A stretch of 64,000 nucleotides of DNA from Streptomyces sp. cg36 (GTDB taxonomy: Bacteria > Actinomycetota > Actinomycetes > Streptomycetales > Streptomycetaceae), in contig NZ_CP163520.1 in NCBI RefSeq assembly GCF_041080675.1, positions 124,001-188,000 on the forward strand. The letters run 5' to 3'. The notes under the pieces are model-generated. The model saw only the letters and a program-made list of their open reading frames with translations, was not told the DNA's origin and searched no databases. Both the position numbers and the translations under genes were made by a program. Of this stretch, positions 22,788-32,130 are shown piece by piece; positions within the stretch are counted from its first letter, which is position 1; each line of letters opens with the position of its first letter.

Positions 22788-25540
22788 TCCGCACAGACGT
22801 GCCGACGGGCAGCGGGGCCGCGGTTACGGGAGGGCGGATTCTGTTTCGGGGCGAGGAGTTCGGGGATGTCGCGGAGCTGTGCCCGGCTGGTGACGGCGAG
22901 TTTGGCGTAGGAGTTGGAGAGGTGGTAGCCGACGGTGCGGGGGCTGAGGTGGAGGTGGGCCGCGATCTCCTTGTTGGAGCGGCCCAGGGCCGCGTGACGG
23001 CTGATGCGCCACTCCTGCAGGGTCAGTCCCAGTCGGCTCGCGGGACTTGAGACCGTGGAGCACACGTGGGTGAGCTCCCGCTCCGCCCGTGCCCGCCAGG
23101 GAGCCGCGCCGAGCCGGTGGAACATCGTGCGGGCCGCTTCTAGAGAGGTGCGCGCTTCGTTTCGCCGGCCCAGTCGGCGCAGTGTCTCGCCTTGCAGGAG
23201 TTGGGCGCGCGCATGGTTGAAGGGGCGGTGGGGGGTCAGGGCCGCCTCAGCGTCCACCGCGTTGTCGAAGCAGGACAGGGCATCCTCCGGGCACTGGGTG
23301 AGGAGCCCCTCGACGCGGTGGGCGATGGCCCCGGCACTGCCGGAATCGCGGGGATCCGCTGGGCTTGCGGTGCGCAGGAGGTCGCGGACCTCGTCGGCGC
23401 GTCCGCTCAGCGCCGCCGCCTCGGCCACGTCGGCCGTGATCAGGGCGGCGGCAGGGGGATGGGCCGCGGGTCCGCTGCCGACGAGCACGGGCAGCCAGTG
23501 GTCCAGGGCTTGGGAGGGCCGGCCCAGGCCGAGGTCGAGCAGCCCGAGGATGATCTGTGCGAGGGCGGTCATGAAGGTGCGCGGATGGGGTGACAGCAGC
23601 CGCAGGCCGGTCCGCACGTGGTGATGGCACACCTCTTCGTCGCCCCGCAGTGCGGCCAGCCAGCCGAGCTGGATCTCGTTGGCGGCCTCGATGGCCACCA
23701 TGCCGTACTCGCGCGCCAGTTGGCGGGATTCGCGCAGGTGCTGGGCGGCCTCGTCCCAGTGTCCCGCGAGGACTTCGGTGGCGGCGAGCTCCGAGAGGAC
23801 CTCGGGGAGCTGGGCCTGGGTGGCGGCGGTGTGGCGCAGCTGGGTGGCCCGGGTCCGGTAGGCGTCGGCGGCCAGGTCTTCGCTGTCCGTGGAGACGGCG
23901 TGGACCGAGGGAACGTGGTCCAGGTCCCAGCGGGAGTCGTCGGGGGCCTGCCGCAGCCGCGAGCGCGGCCAGTCCTCGTGGTCCTTCTGTGTGGGGGCGG
24001 CGGCGAGGCTGATGCGAATGCGCTGTTCCAGTTCGCGGGTGAGGTCGTCGCGCCCGGCGAAGGCGCCGGGGAGCAGCTCGTCCGCCAGGGAGGCGATGCC
24101 CGTGGTGTCGTTCTGGATCCACATGCTTCGCAGGGCCAGTTTCAGTGTTCCGGCGGCGTGGTCCGGGTCGGTGGGGGCCAGCAGGCGTGCGGCTTCCACG
24201 GAGAGGTGGGCGGCGCGGGTCACCGACCCGGTGAAGTATTCGAGGAGTCCGCGCAGGGCCAGCGTCCGGCCGTGGCAGACGGGCGTGGCCTTCGTGAGGT
24301 CGACGCGCGCCAGCAAGTCGCGCACCTGGCGGAGGTCACCGACCAGCCAGGACTCCTGTGCCGCGAGCGTGAGCCGATCGGCCCGGTCCGCGGGGTCGGT
24401 GGAGAGGTCGGCCGCGCGGACCAAGGCCTGGAGTGCGGCGTGCGGGGCGCCGCGTTCCAGGCATGTCTCGGCGTGGGCGTGCAGCGCCGCCGCCACGGAG
24501 TCGTCCGGATCGCTGAGCACCGCCGCCAGGTGCCATACGCGCCGCTCTTCGGCGGCCACTTCGGCGAGTGCCTGGTGGGTGGCCATGCGGCGGACGGGGC
24601 TGGCCTCCTCGTACACGGTCTGCTGCAGGAGCGGGTGGCGGAATTCGGTGCGCCCGCGGTCGAAGCGCAGGATGCCGGCCGTGAACGCCTCGTCGAGGCC
24701 GTCGGCCTGGAGCCGCAGGAGGTTGGCGGCCTTGATGAGCGTCGCGAGGGGCTCGTGCTGGCCGGCCGCCGCGAGGAGGAGCATGCCCTGGGCGTTGGAC
24801 GAGAGCCGCCGGATCTCGCGGCGGAACGCCTGCCCGACCGGCAGCGGCCCGGACGGGCAGGAAAGGCCGGCCGCCTTCGCGGTCTCGACCAGCGCCAGGG
24901 GGTTGCCCCGGGCCGCGCGCAGGATGCGCTCCACGGTGTCCGGCTCGGCGGTGGGCAGGTGCCGCGCCAGGACGTCGCGGGCCTGGCCGTCGGTGAGCGG
25001 GGGCAGTTCCTCGCAGCGCATGTCCGCGCGGTCGGCGAGATGTTCCATGCCGGGCCGGGCCGCGAATACGGCGGCCACGGAGTGGGAGTACAGCCGCCGG
25101 AGCGCGAAGAGCAGCGCGTCGCGGGAGTCGTTGTCGATCCACTGGAGGTCGTCGACGAGCAGGAGGACCGTGCGGTCCTCGGCGAGCACGGTGATGAGCT
25201 GGAACAGGGCGGTGGCGACGAGGAAGCGGTCCGCCTGCCTGGCCTCGATCCCGAGGGCGCCCCGCAGGGCCGCCCGTTGGGCCGGCGGCAGCCGTCGCAG
25301 GTCCGCGGTGCGGGGGGCGAGGAGCTCGTGCAGGGCGGAGTAGGGCAGATGGCTCTCGGTGAGCGTGCCACGGCAGCTGAGCGTGGTCACGCCGTCGTCC
25401 AGACGCGCGGCCCGGTCGAGGAGCGTCGTCTTGCCCGCGCCCGGTTCTCCGACGAAGAGGAGGCTCGCGCCGCTGCCGTCGGCCGCCTGTGCGAGGAGCT
25501 GGCGGACCATGTCCAGCTCCGGGTTTCTTCCGGTGATCAC
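22661..25540 (-). CDS. LuxR-family LAL (large ATP-binding) transcriptional regulator
   Basis: From the GTG at 25540 the protein has 959 residues. Walker A GEPGAGKTT is at about 31-39 and Walker B LLLVDDLQWID follows; a long TPR/MalT-like middle part and a C-terminal LuxR HTH (RSNKEIAAHLHLSPRTVGYHLSNSYAKL) complete it. It diverges from the GMC-oxidoreductase/alcohol dehydrogenase genes and probably controls them. The C-terminus runs ~50 residues past the HTH, and the last 42 codons are antisense to the serine hydrolase. No Shine-Dalgarno is seen before the GTG; the frame stays open to 25717, so the start is uncertain. Confidence 0.85.
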   Translation of the reverse strand: MITGRNPELDMVRQLLAQAADGSGASLLFVGEPGAGKTTLLDRAARLDDGVTTLSCRGTLTESHLPYSALHELLAPRTADLRRLPPAQRAALRGALGIEARQADRFLVATALFQLITVLAEDRTVLLLVDDLQWIDNDSRDALLFALRRLYSHSVAAVFAARPGMEHLADRADMRCEELPPLTDGQARDVLARHLPTAEPDTVERILRAARGNPLALVETAKAAGLSCPSGPLPVGQAFRREIRRLSSNAQGMLLLAAAGQHEPLATLIKAANLLRLQADGLDEAFTAGILRFDRGRTEFRHPLLQQTVYEEASPVRRMATHQALAEVAAEERRVWHLAAVLSDPDDSVAAALHAHAETCLERGAPHAALQALVRAADLSTDPADRADRLTLAAQESWLVGDLRQVRDLLARVDLTKATPVCHGRTLALRGLLEYFTGSVTRAAHLSVEAARLLAPTDPDHAAGTLKLALRSMWIQNDTTGIASLADELLPGAFAGRDDLTRELEQRIRISLAAAPTQKDHEDWPRSRLRQAPDDSRWDLDHVPSVHAVSTDSEDLAADAYRTRATQLRHTAATQAQLPEVLSELAATEVLAGHWDEAAQHLRESRQLAREYGMVAIEAANEIQLGWLAALRGDEEVCHHHVRTGLRLLSPHPRTFMTALAQIILGLLDLGLGRPSQALDHWLPVLVGSGPAAHPPAAALITADVAEAAALSGRADEVRDLLRTASPADPRDSGSAGAIAHRVEGLLTQCPEDALSCFDNAVDAEAALTPHRPFNHARAQLLQGETLRRLGRRNEARTSLEAARTMFHRLGAAPWRARAERELTHVCSTVSSPASRLGLTLQEWRISRHAALGRSNKEIAAHLHLSPRTVGYHLSNSYAKLAVTSRAQLRDIPELLAPKQNPPSRNRGPAARRHVCADQWHRPALMASSRCSTAWPVLGSRFIVTLVERPSSVAPDQVP

Positions 25541-25922
25541 TGCGACGATGATACGTGAACAAGTTGAACCATTAATGAAATGGCGGAGGGCCTGCCGCTC
25601 CACCTGCCCGGCGGCTGCACGCCCGCCTCTCCGGGGGCCGGAGGGGAAGAGGGCGCCCCGCGTCTGCTCGGCGCGACAGGTGCCCGCGCCCGGCGGACGG
25701 CCCGGCGCATCCGGCACAGCGGACGGCCCGGCGCATCCGGCACACCCGGCGTACCTGGTCCCCCGAGACCGGCGCCGGAGGCAGAAACCCCGTCCTCATG
25801 ACAGATCCGATGACAGATCCGGTGGGCGCCGCGGCCGGGGCACTGTGATCACCGCACGCGCCGGACGACACCACCTGCCAGCAGGGTCCTCCGGCGACTA
25901 CAGCCGAGGCAAGAGGAACGTC
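25541..25922. promoter_or_regulatory. Divergent control region between LAL regulator and GMC oxidoreductase gene
   Basis: It holds an A+T-rich stretch (25552-25582) unusual for this genome, probably the regulator promoter, and a tandem 26-bp repeat at 25693-25744. No classic operator palindrome was found. Confidence 0.4.
25693..25744. repeat. Perfect tandem 26-bp duplication
   Basis: Units 25693-25718 and 25719-25744 are identical (GCGGACGGCCCGGCGCATCC plus six more bases). It lies in the divergent control region, so it may duplicate a regulator site or be a simple slippage product. Confidence 0.8.
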
Positions 25923-27446
25923 ATGAGCAGTGTGGGCTTCGACAACATCGTGGTGGGCGCGGGTTCGGCCGGGTCGGTGGTCGCGCGGCGGCTGGTGGAC
26001 GCCGGACGCAAGGTGCTCCTTGTGGAGGCGGGGCCGGTCGACGGCACCGAGGCGATCCACGACCCCACCCGCTCCGTGCAGTTGTGGAACAGCGACTGGG
26101 ACTGGGCCTTCCAGACCGAGCCGCAGACCCACGCCGACGGACGGCGGCTGCCCTGGCCGCGCGGCAGGACGCTGGGCGGGTCCAGCTCGTTCAACGGCAT
26201 GATCTACGTCCGGGGCGCGGCGGCGGACTACGACTCCTGGGCCTACCAGGGCGCGGCCGGCTGGTCCTGGAAGGACGTCGAGCCGTACTTCCGCCGCCTG
26301 GAAGGCTTCGACGGCGGACCGGAGGGCGGGCGCGGCACCGGCGGACCACTGCACGTGCAGCGCAATCCCGGCCCCGACGCGCTGGTGCGCTCATGGGTGG
26401 AGGCGGCCACGCAGTACGGCCTGCCCTTCAACGAGGACTACAACAGCGGCGACCAGTACGGGGTGAGCTACACCCAGCACACCATCAAGGACCACCGCCG
26501 CCAGTCGACCTGGGTGGCCTACGGACGCGCGGTCCAGGACAACCCGCTGCTGACCGTGGTCACCGGCGCGCTCGTGACCCGCGTCGTCTTCGACGGCGAC
26601 CGCGCGGCCGGAATCGCCTACGTCGTCGACGGCCAGGAGCACACCGCCCGGGCCGACCACGACGTGGTCCTCAGCGGCGGTGTGTTCGGCACCCCGCAGC
26701 TGCTCATGCTGTCCGGGGTCGGACCGGCCGACCAGCTGCGCGCCCTCGGGCTGCGGGTCCGCGCCGATCTGCCCGGCGTCGGCCGCAACCTCCAGGACCA
26801 CTGGTCGGCACCGCTGATCTGGAAGTCCAGGAAGCCCCTGCCGGCCTGGGCGGCGCAGGGCCTGGAGGCCCACTTCTTCGCCTCGACCCGGCCCGGCCTG
26901 GTGGCCCCCGACGTCCAGCCGCTCTTCCTGTCGTTCACCTATCCGGTACCCGGCACGGACCTGCCCGAGCACGGCTTCTCCGCCGTCGGCCAGCTCCTCC
27001 ATCCCCACAGCCGCGGCGAGGTCCGGCTGCGCTCGGCCGACCCGGCGGCCCCGCTGGTCCTGGACCCCCGGGTGTTCTCCGACCCCCGCGACCTGGAGAC
27101 CCTGGTGGACAACCTGGAGATGCTGCGGGACATCGCCGCGCAGGGCGCGCTCAAGGAATGGAACGACGGTGAAGTACTGCCCGGCCCGGACAGCACGACC
27201 CGCGACCAGCTGCGCGACCACGTGCGCGCCACCGTCGTCTCCGGACACCACCAGATCGGCACCGCCCGCATGGGCCTGGACGCCCTGGCCGTCGTCGACC
27301 CCGAACTGAAGGTGTACGGGGTGCGGAACCTGCGCGTCGCCGACGCGTCGGTCATGCCGCACGAAACCAGCGGCAACACCAACGCCCCGAGCATCATGAT
27401 CGGCGAGAAGGCCGCCGACCTCGTCCTCGGCCACACGATCCCGTAA
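25923..27446 (+). CDS. GMC-family FAD oxidoreductase (choline-dehydrogenase-like)
   Basis: The 507-residue protein has the FAD dinucleotide motif VVGAGSAGSVVARRL (from residue 11), the GMC signature 1 region PWPRGRTLGGSSSFNGMIYVRG, signature 2 GGVFGTPQLLMLSGVG, and the C-terminal catalytic His region SGHHQIGTARMG. The ending is DASVMPHETSGNTNAPSIMIGEKAADL. It should oxidise a primary alcohol (or aldehyde) using FAD. ATG with AAGAGGAAC upstream. It is followed by an alcohol dehydrogenase and faces a divergent LAL regulator. Substrate unknown. Confidence 0.9.
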   Translation: MSSVGFDNIVVGAGSAGSVVARRLVDAGRKVLLVEAGPVDGTEAIHDPTRSVQLWNSDWDWAFQTEPQTHADGRRLPWPRGRTLGGSSSFNGMIYVRGAAADYDSWAYQGAAGWSWKDVEPYFRRLEGFDGGPEGGRGTGGPLHVQRNPGPDALVRSWVEAATQYGLPFNEDYNSGDQYGVSYTQHTIKDHRRQSTWVAYGRAVQDNPLLTVVTGALVTRVVFDGDRAAGIAYVVDGQEHTARADHDVVLSGGVFGTPQLLMLSGVGPADQLRALGLRVRADLPGVGRNLQDHWSAPLIWKSRKPLPAWAAQGLEAHFFASTRPGLVAPDVQPLFLSFTYPVPGTDLPEHGFSAVGQLLHPHSRGEVRLRSADPAAPLVLDPRVFSDPRDLETLVDNLEMLRDIAAQGALKEWNDGEVLPGPDSTTRDQLRDHVRATVVSGHHQIGTARMGLDALAVVDPELKVYGVRNLRVADASVMPHETSGNTNAPSIMIGEKAADLVLGHTIP

Positions 27447-27589
27447 CTACCCATCAGTTGTTGGCAGTTGCCACCCATACCCGTATGCGGGTGCGTTCTC
27501 GCGCGTGCCCGCAGCAGCTCCCTCTCCCGGCGGCCCGCCGCACCACGCGATCGGGCCGCCTCCCTCCCGCAGAAAGCGACCGCACCGCC

Positions 27590-28705
27590 ATGCCCCTCAC
27601 CGCCACCGCCGCCGTCTCCCGCGGCCCCGGCGAAGACTTCGTCGTCGAGGAACTTGAACTCGACGACCCGCGCCCGGACGAGGTCCTCGTCCGCTACACG
27701 GCCGCCGGGCTGTGTCACACCGATCTGGAGGCGACCGCCGGCCATCTCCCCACCCCGCACCCGGTGGTCCTGGGCCACGAGGGCGCCGGCACCGTCGAGG
27801 CCGTCGGCACGGCCGTGACCGGCTTCGCCCCGGGCGACCGGGTCGTGCTGAGCCTGGACTCGTGCGGCGGCTGCCGCAACTGCCTGGGCGGGCAGCCCGC
27901 GTACTGCGAGCATCACATCCCGCTGAACTTCCACGCGCGGCGCGCGGACGGCACGGTGGGCCTGGGGGACGCGGCGGGCCGTCCGGTGCACGACCACTTC
28001 TTCGGCCAGTCCTCGTTCGCCTCCCACGGCCTCGCCCACCCCCGCGGCCTGGTCAAAGTCACCGACAACAGCCTGCCGCTGACCACCCTCGCCCCCCTGG
28101 GCTGCGGTGTCATCACCGGCGCCGGAGCCGTCCTCAACTCCCTGCGGGTACGGGCGGGCGCCACGGTGGCGGTCTTCGGCCTCGGCACCGTCGGTCTCGC
28201 CGCGCTCATGGCGGCGGTCGCGGGCGGCGCGACACGCATCATCGCGGTCGACCGCACGCCCGACCGTCTCGCCCTGGCCCAGGAGTTGGGCGCCACCGAC
28301 CTCGTCGACGCCTCCACCGGCGACACCGCCGAGGCCGTCATGGACCTCACCCGGGGCTCGGGGGTGGACTACAGCGTGGAGTCCACCGGCGCCGTCCCCA
28401 TCATGAACACCGCCGTCGCGGTCCTCGCGCCGCTCGGCTCGGCGGCCGTCCTCGGCGTCGCCGCCCTGGACGCCGACCTCAAGGCCAACGCCTTCGAACT
28501 CCTCAAGGGCCGCACGGTCACCGGATCCGTCATGGGCCACCAGGCCCCCGGCGTCCTGATCCCGCGCCTCCTCGACCTCCACCGCCAGGGCCGGTTCCCG
28601 CTGGACCGCCTCGTCACCACCTATCCGCTGACCGGCATCAACCGCGCCGTCGCCGACGTCAAGGCCGGCACCACGGTCAAGGCCGTCCTCACCCACCGCG
28701 CGTGA
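27590..28705 (+). CDS. Zinc-dependent alcohol dehydrogenase (class III / aryl-alcohol type)
   Basis: The 371-residue MDR enzyme has catalytic zinc ligands in GLCHTD and VVLGHEGAGTV, and structural zinc ligands in SCGGCRNCLGGQPAYC (four Cys). The Rossmann motif is VFGLGTVGLAALM with VDRTPDRL after it, fitting NAD(H). Similar to aryl/benzyl-alcohol dehydrogenases and mycothiol-linked relatives. The ATG at 27590 has only a weak AGAAAG upstream; it lies 144 bp after the GMC gene and may be co-transcribed. Together they suggest alcohol oxidation. Confidence 0.88.
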   Translation: MPLTATAAVSRGPGEDFVVEELELDDPRPDEVLVRYTAAGLCHTDLEATAGHLPTPHPVVLGHEGAGTVEAVGTAVTGFAPGDRVVLSLDSCGGCRNCLGGQPAYCEHHIPLNFHARRADGTVGLGDAAGRPVHDHFFGQSSFASHGLAHPRGLVKVTDNSLPLTTLAPLGCGVITGAGAVLNSLRVRAGATVAVFGLGTVGLAALMAAVAGGATRIIAVDRTPDRLALAQELGATDLVDASTGDTAEAVMDLTRGSGVDYSVESTGAVPIMNTAVAVLAPLGSAAVLGVAALDADLKANAFELLKGRTVTGSVMGHQAPGVLIPRLLDLHRQGRFPLDRLVTTYPLTGINRAVADVKAGTTVKAVLTHRA

Positions 28706-28842
28706 CCGCCGTCCCTCCCCCCGTGCCGCTCAGAAAGCCCCACCCCCTGCCCGGAACGCCGTCCGGCTCCGTGCCCCCGTCAACCGGGCTCCCTTCGCAG
28801 GCCGCCAAGAAACCGGCCCCACCCACCATCTGGAGTTCATCC

Positions 28843-29688
28843 ATGACCACCCCGAACACCCCCCGTCGCACCGCCGCTCTGGGCGCCGCGACCGCCGCCA
28901 CCGTAGTGGCGCTGGGGACGGTCGTCCCCAGCGCGTCAGCGGCACCTGACGAGCCCGCCGCGCAGGCACACCGGGCCAAGCCGACCGTCGTCCTGGTCCA
29001 CGGTGCCTTCGCCGACGCCTCGGGATGGAACGCCACCGCGACCCGGCTGCGGCGCGGGGGATATCCCGTCCTCGCCGTCGCCAACCCGCTGCGCGGCCTC
29101 GACTACGACGCCGCCTACGTCGCCGGGCTCCTCAAGAGCGTCAAGGGACCGAAGATCGTGGTCGGTCACTCCTATGGCGGCGCCGTCATCACCAACGCCG
29201 CCGCCGGAGTGCCCGACGTCAAGGCGCTGGTGTACATCGCGGCGTTCGTGCCCGACCAGGGCGAGTCGCTCGGCGCGCTGATCGAGGGCCACCCGGACCC
29301 GGCCGTGCCGCCGCTGCCCCAGCAGACCTTCGGCTACACCCGGCCCGACCGGACCACCGGCACCGACGTCCTGCTGGACCCGGCCCGTTTCCGCGCGGCC
29401 TTCGCCGCCGACGTCCCCGCACCGGACGCGGAGCTCATGGCCGCCTCCCAACGGCCCATCGCCACCGAGGCGTTCGCGCAGCAGACGCGGCAGGCCGCCT
29501 GGAAGACCCTGCCCTCCTGGGCCCTGGTCGCCACCCAGGACCAGGCCATCGGCCCGAAGCTGGAGCGGTTCATGGCCCGCCGGGCCGGCGCCCGCATCAC
29601 CGAGATCCGCGGCTCCCACGCCGTCATGGTCAGCCGCCCCGACGCGGTGACCCGCATGATCGAGCAGGCGGACCGCGGCACCCGCTGA
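28843..29688 (+). CDS. Secreted alpha/beta hydrolase
   Basis: The 281-residue protein has a signal peptide (cut near SASA-AP, residue ~34), the oxyanion strand VVLVHGAFADASGW and the nucleophile elbow VVGHSYGGAVIT. The Asp/His side is ALVATQDQAIG (Gln in place of a usual Asp partner) and GSHAVMVSRP with the catalytic His. It matches the cytosolic and secreted EstC-like hydrolases annotated across Streptomyces. A hairpin terminator follows 15 bp after the stop. Substrate unknown. Confidence 0.82.
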   Translation: MTTPNTPRRTAALGAATAATVVALGTVVPSASAAPDEPAAQAHRAKPTVVLVHGAFADASGWNATATRLRRGGYPVLAVANPLRGLDYDAAYVAGLLKSVKGPKIVVGHSYGGAVITNAAAGVPDVKALVYIAAFVPDQGESLGALIEGHPDPAVPPLPQQTFGYTRPDRTTGTDVLLDPARFRAAFAADVPAPDAELMAASQRPIATEAFAQQTRQAAWKTLPSWALVATQDQAIGPKLERFMARRAGARITEIRGSHAVMVSRPDAVTRMIEQADRGTR

Positions 29689-29703
29689 CCATGCCGCGAG
29701 GAG

Positions 29704-29735
29704 ACGCTCCGACCGGACGGACCCGGCCGGAGCGT
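29704..29735 (+). terminator. Terminator after the alpha/beta hydrolase gene
   Basis: A 13-bp stem with one mismatch (29704-29716 with 29723-29735) and a 6-nt loop. Confidence 0.65.
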
Positions 29736-29784
29736 TCTCGCCGTACCGCCGCAGTCTTGACGGACCTACACGAAAGGCCACCCC

Positions 29785-30402
29785 GTGACATCGAAGCGAC
29801 CCGCCGACAGCGACAAGCAGCGCACTCTGCCCGCCGAGGCCGACGGCGGCACCTGGCTGCCGATCACCGAGATCGGCCATCCCCTGCTCCACCGCCGGTG
29901 CGCCGACGTCACCGAATTCGGCGGCGGCGAACTGGCCCAGCTGATCAAGGACATGTTCTTCACGATGCACGTGGCCGGCGGGGTGGGCCTCGCCGCCAAC
30001 CAGGTCGGCGTCGACCTGCGGCTGTTCGTCTACGACTGCCCGGACGACACCGGCACCCGACACATCGGACACGTCCTCAACCCCGAGCTCGTGGTGACCG
30101 GCGAGGAACGGATCGACCGCCGCGAGGGATGCCTCTCCGTTCCCGGCGCCGCCTCGGAGCTGTCCCGCCCGGCCGGCGCCACCGTCAGCGGCCAGGACTG
30201 GCAGGGCCGACCCGTCACGGTGCGGGGCACGGGCCTGTTCGCCCGCTGCCTCCAGCACGAGAGCGACCACGTCGGCGGTGTCCTGTACGTCGACAGGATT
30301 CCGGCGGTGGCGGAGCGCGACCGGGTGCTCCGGCAGATGCACGACCACCGCGCCACCGTCTACGCCGAGCGCGAGGCGCGAGCGCGCTCGCTGGCCCGAT
30401 GA
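29785..30402 (+). CDS. def: Peptide deformylase
   Basis: The 205-residue protein carries all three deformylase motifs: GVGLAANQ (66-73), EGCLSVPG (114-121, Cys metal ligand) and QHESDHVGG (157-165, two His ligands and catalytic Glu). It removes the formyl group from nascent proteins. GTG start with AAAGG upstream. Streptomyces normally have several def genes; this copy is not next to the usual fmt or rbp genes, so it is an accessory copy. Accessory deformylases can serve as self-protection against deformylase inhibitors, but nothing here shows such a product. Confidence 0.92.
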   Translation: MTSKRPADSDKQRTLPAEADGGTWLPITEIGHPLLHRRCADVTEFGGGELAQLIKDMFFTMHVAGGVGLAANQVGVDLRLFVYDCPDDTGTRHIGHVLNPELVVTGEERIDRREGCLSVPGAASELSRPAGATVSGQDWQGRPVTVRGTGLFARCLQHESDHVGGVLYVDRIPAVAERDRVLRQMHDHRATVYAEREARARSLAR

Positions 30403-30464
30403 CCCCCGGACGCGGATTCCGGACCCCGGCTCCCCCGCGCCGACGCACGAACACGGAAGGCACC

Positions 30465-31412
30465 ATGCCACGACCAGACCGCCACGCCCCCTCCCGAACC
30501 GCTCCCCACGAGCCCGGCAGAGGGCGCGCGAGACCGGGAAAGCCCCTTACCCGCGAAGTTGGTGACGGGCAGTCACACGACGTCCCCCGCCTCGTCCGCG
30601 CTCCGTCGCTCCTCCTCGCGTTCCTCGGCATCCACCTGCTCGCGGTATGGACGCCGATCGGTCAGTGGGCGGAGAACTCGCTGATCCGCGGCTACGCCGA
30701 CCGGGCGCGGATCCTGCCGCTGGCCCAGTCCTGGGGACCTCCGCCCCTCACCGACGAGACGGCGACCGTCGCCACGGGCCTGGTGGTGATCGCCGCCGTC
30801 ACCCTGGTGCGGCGGTGCTGGCGCGAGGGCTGCGCGGCCGTCGCGACGGTGGTGGTCACGCTCGCCGCGACGGAGGCGCTCAGCAGGTACGTCCTGGTCC
30901 GCCCCGATCTCGTCGGGGCGGACGACAACCTGAGAGCCGCGAGCTTCCCCAGCGGCCACGTGGCCATCGCCGCCGCACTCACGCTGGGCCTGCTCCTGGT
31001 CACTCCGGGGCGCGTTCGCGGCTACGTCGCCACCGCCGGGGCGCTGTGGGTCGCGGTCATCGCCGGGGCGGTCCAGGCGCTCTACTGGCACCGGCCCAGC
31101 GATGTGCTCGGCGCCACCCTCCTGGCCTGCGCCGCCCACAGCGCCGTCGGCCGCCTCCTGGCGGCCGGTCCCACCGCCTCCCGCCGGGGTGCGCGCCTCG
31201 CCCTGGTGCTGGTGGCGGCGGGCGCCGTGGCGGCAGCCTCGCGGGAGGACGGCGTGGCGCGGCCGCTCGTGTTCGCCGCGGCGGCCTTCGCCTCCGGGGC
31301 CCTGGTGTGGAGCGTCGCCGCCCTGGACGCGCGCGCCGCTCCCCGGGAGCCTGACGACAGGTCAGGGGGCACCGGGTCCGCCAAGCGGACCACGGCCCCC
31401 CTTGGCTGGTGA
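30465..31412 (+). CDS. PAP2-superfamily membrane phosphatase
   Basis: The 315-residue protein has about six to eight membrane segments and the PAP2 motifs: RYVLVRPDL (motif 1-like), SFPSGHVAIA (motif 2) and ALYWHRPSDVLGA (motif 3 with the catalytic His and Asp). The N-terminal ~45 residues are Arg/Pro-rich and cytosolic. GGAAGG before the ATG at 30465. It lies 62 bp after the deformylase gene. Probable lipid-phosphate or undecaprenyl-pyrophosphate phosphatase. Confidence 0.82.
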   Translation: MPRPDRHAPSRTAPHEPGRGRARPGKPLTREVGDGQSHDVPRLVRAPSLLLAFLGIHLLAVWTPIGQWAENSLIRGYADRARILPLAQSWGPPPLTDETATVATGLVVIAAVTLVRRCWREGCAAVATVVVTLAATEALSRYVLVRPDLVGADDNLRAASFPSGHVAIAAALTLGLLLVTPGRVRGYVATAGALWVAVIAGAVQALYWHRPSDVLGATLLACAAHSAVGRLLAAGPTASRRGARLALVLVAAGAVAAASREDGVARPLVFAAAAFASGALVWSVAALDARAAPREPDDRSGGTGSAKRTTAPLGW

Positions 31413-31439
31413 GCGCGCCGGGGTGTCCGGCCGCAGCGG

Positions 31440-32030
31440 TCAGGCCGGGACCCGGCCCGCGTGCGCGCGGGTGCGCTGCGTGAGGCGGACCAGTTCGCCC
31501 AGGAAGTCGCGCAGCAGGCTTTCGGTGAACTCGTCGCCGATGAAGACGCCGTCGGCGTCGAAGCGCTGGTGCGACCGGAAGACGGTGACTTCGGGATGGG
31601 CCACCACCGGGACCTGTACCCGGTGGAGGATCTGCCGCAGGACCAGCTGCCCGCGCGCCGTGCCGAACTGTGAGGGCGAGGCGCCCAGGATGGCGGTGGG
31701 CTTGCCGCGAAGGCTGGAATCGCCGGAGCCGGACGACGGGCGGGAGAGCCAGTCGAGGGCGTTCATCAGGACTCCCGGAATCGCCGAGTTGTACTCGGGG
31801 GTCGCGATGATCAGCCCGTCGGCCTCGCGTACCCGCTCGCGCAACTCCACCACCGGGGCGGGAGGGTTCGCTTCCAGGTCCTGGTCGAAGTACGGCAGGG
31901 CGCCCAGGTCCGGATGGACGTCGATGGTGACGTCCGAGGGGGCCTGGGCCCGCAGGGCGTGCAGCAGGCCGGTGTTGTGGGAGCTGCGGCGCAGGCTGCC
32001 GGAGATGGCGAGGAATCGCAGGTGGGACAT
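31440..32030 (-). CDS. NAD(P)H-dependent FMN reductase
   Basis: The 196-residue flavodoxin-fold protein shows the FMN phosphate loop GSLRRSSHNTGLL, the conserved ATPEYNSAIPGVLMNALDWLSR block and GASPSQFGTARGQLVLRQIL. It reduces flavin or quinones in the cytosol, like ArsH/azoreductase-type (SsuE/YieF family) enzymes. AAAGGCG before the ATG. The catalase-like gene lies just upstream on the same strand (100 bp), making a small redox unit. Confidence 0.88.
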   Translation of the reverse strand: MSHLRFLAISGSLRRSSHNTGLLHALRAQAPSDVTIDVHPDLGALPYFDQDLEANPPAPVVELRERVREADGLIIATPEYNSAIPGVLMNALDWLSRPSSGSGDSSLRGKPTAILGASPSQFGTARGQLVLRQILHRVQVPVVAHPEVTVFRSHQRFDADGVFIGDEFTESLLRDFLGELVRLTQRTRAHAGRVPA

Positions 32031-32130
32031 GAGGGTGGCGCCTTTCGGTCGGGGTGGACGGCCGGGGCGGGTGCCCCGGCGCTGTGCGCGTGGGTGGGTG
32101 GCCCGCTCGCGCGCGACGGGCCGGACGGGC

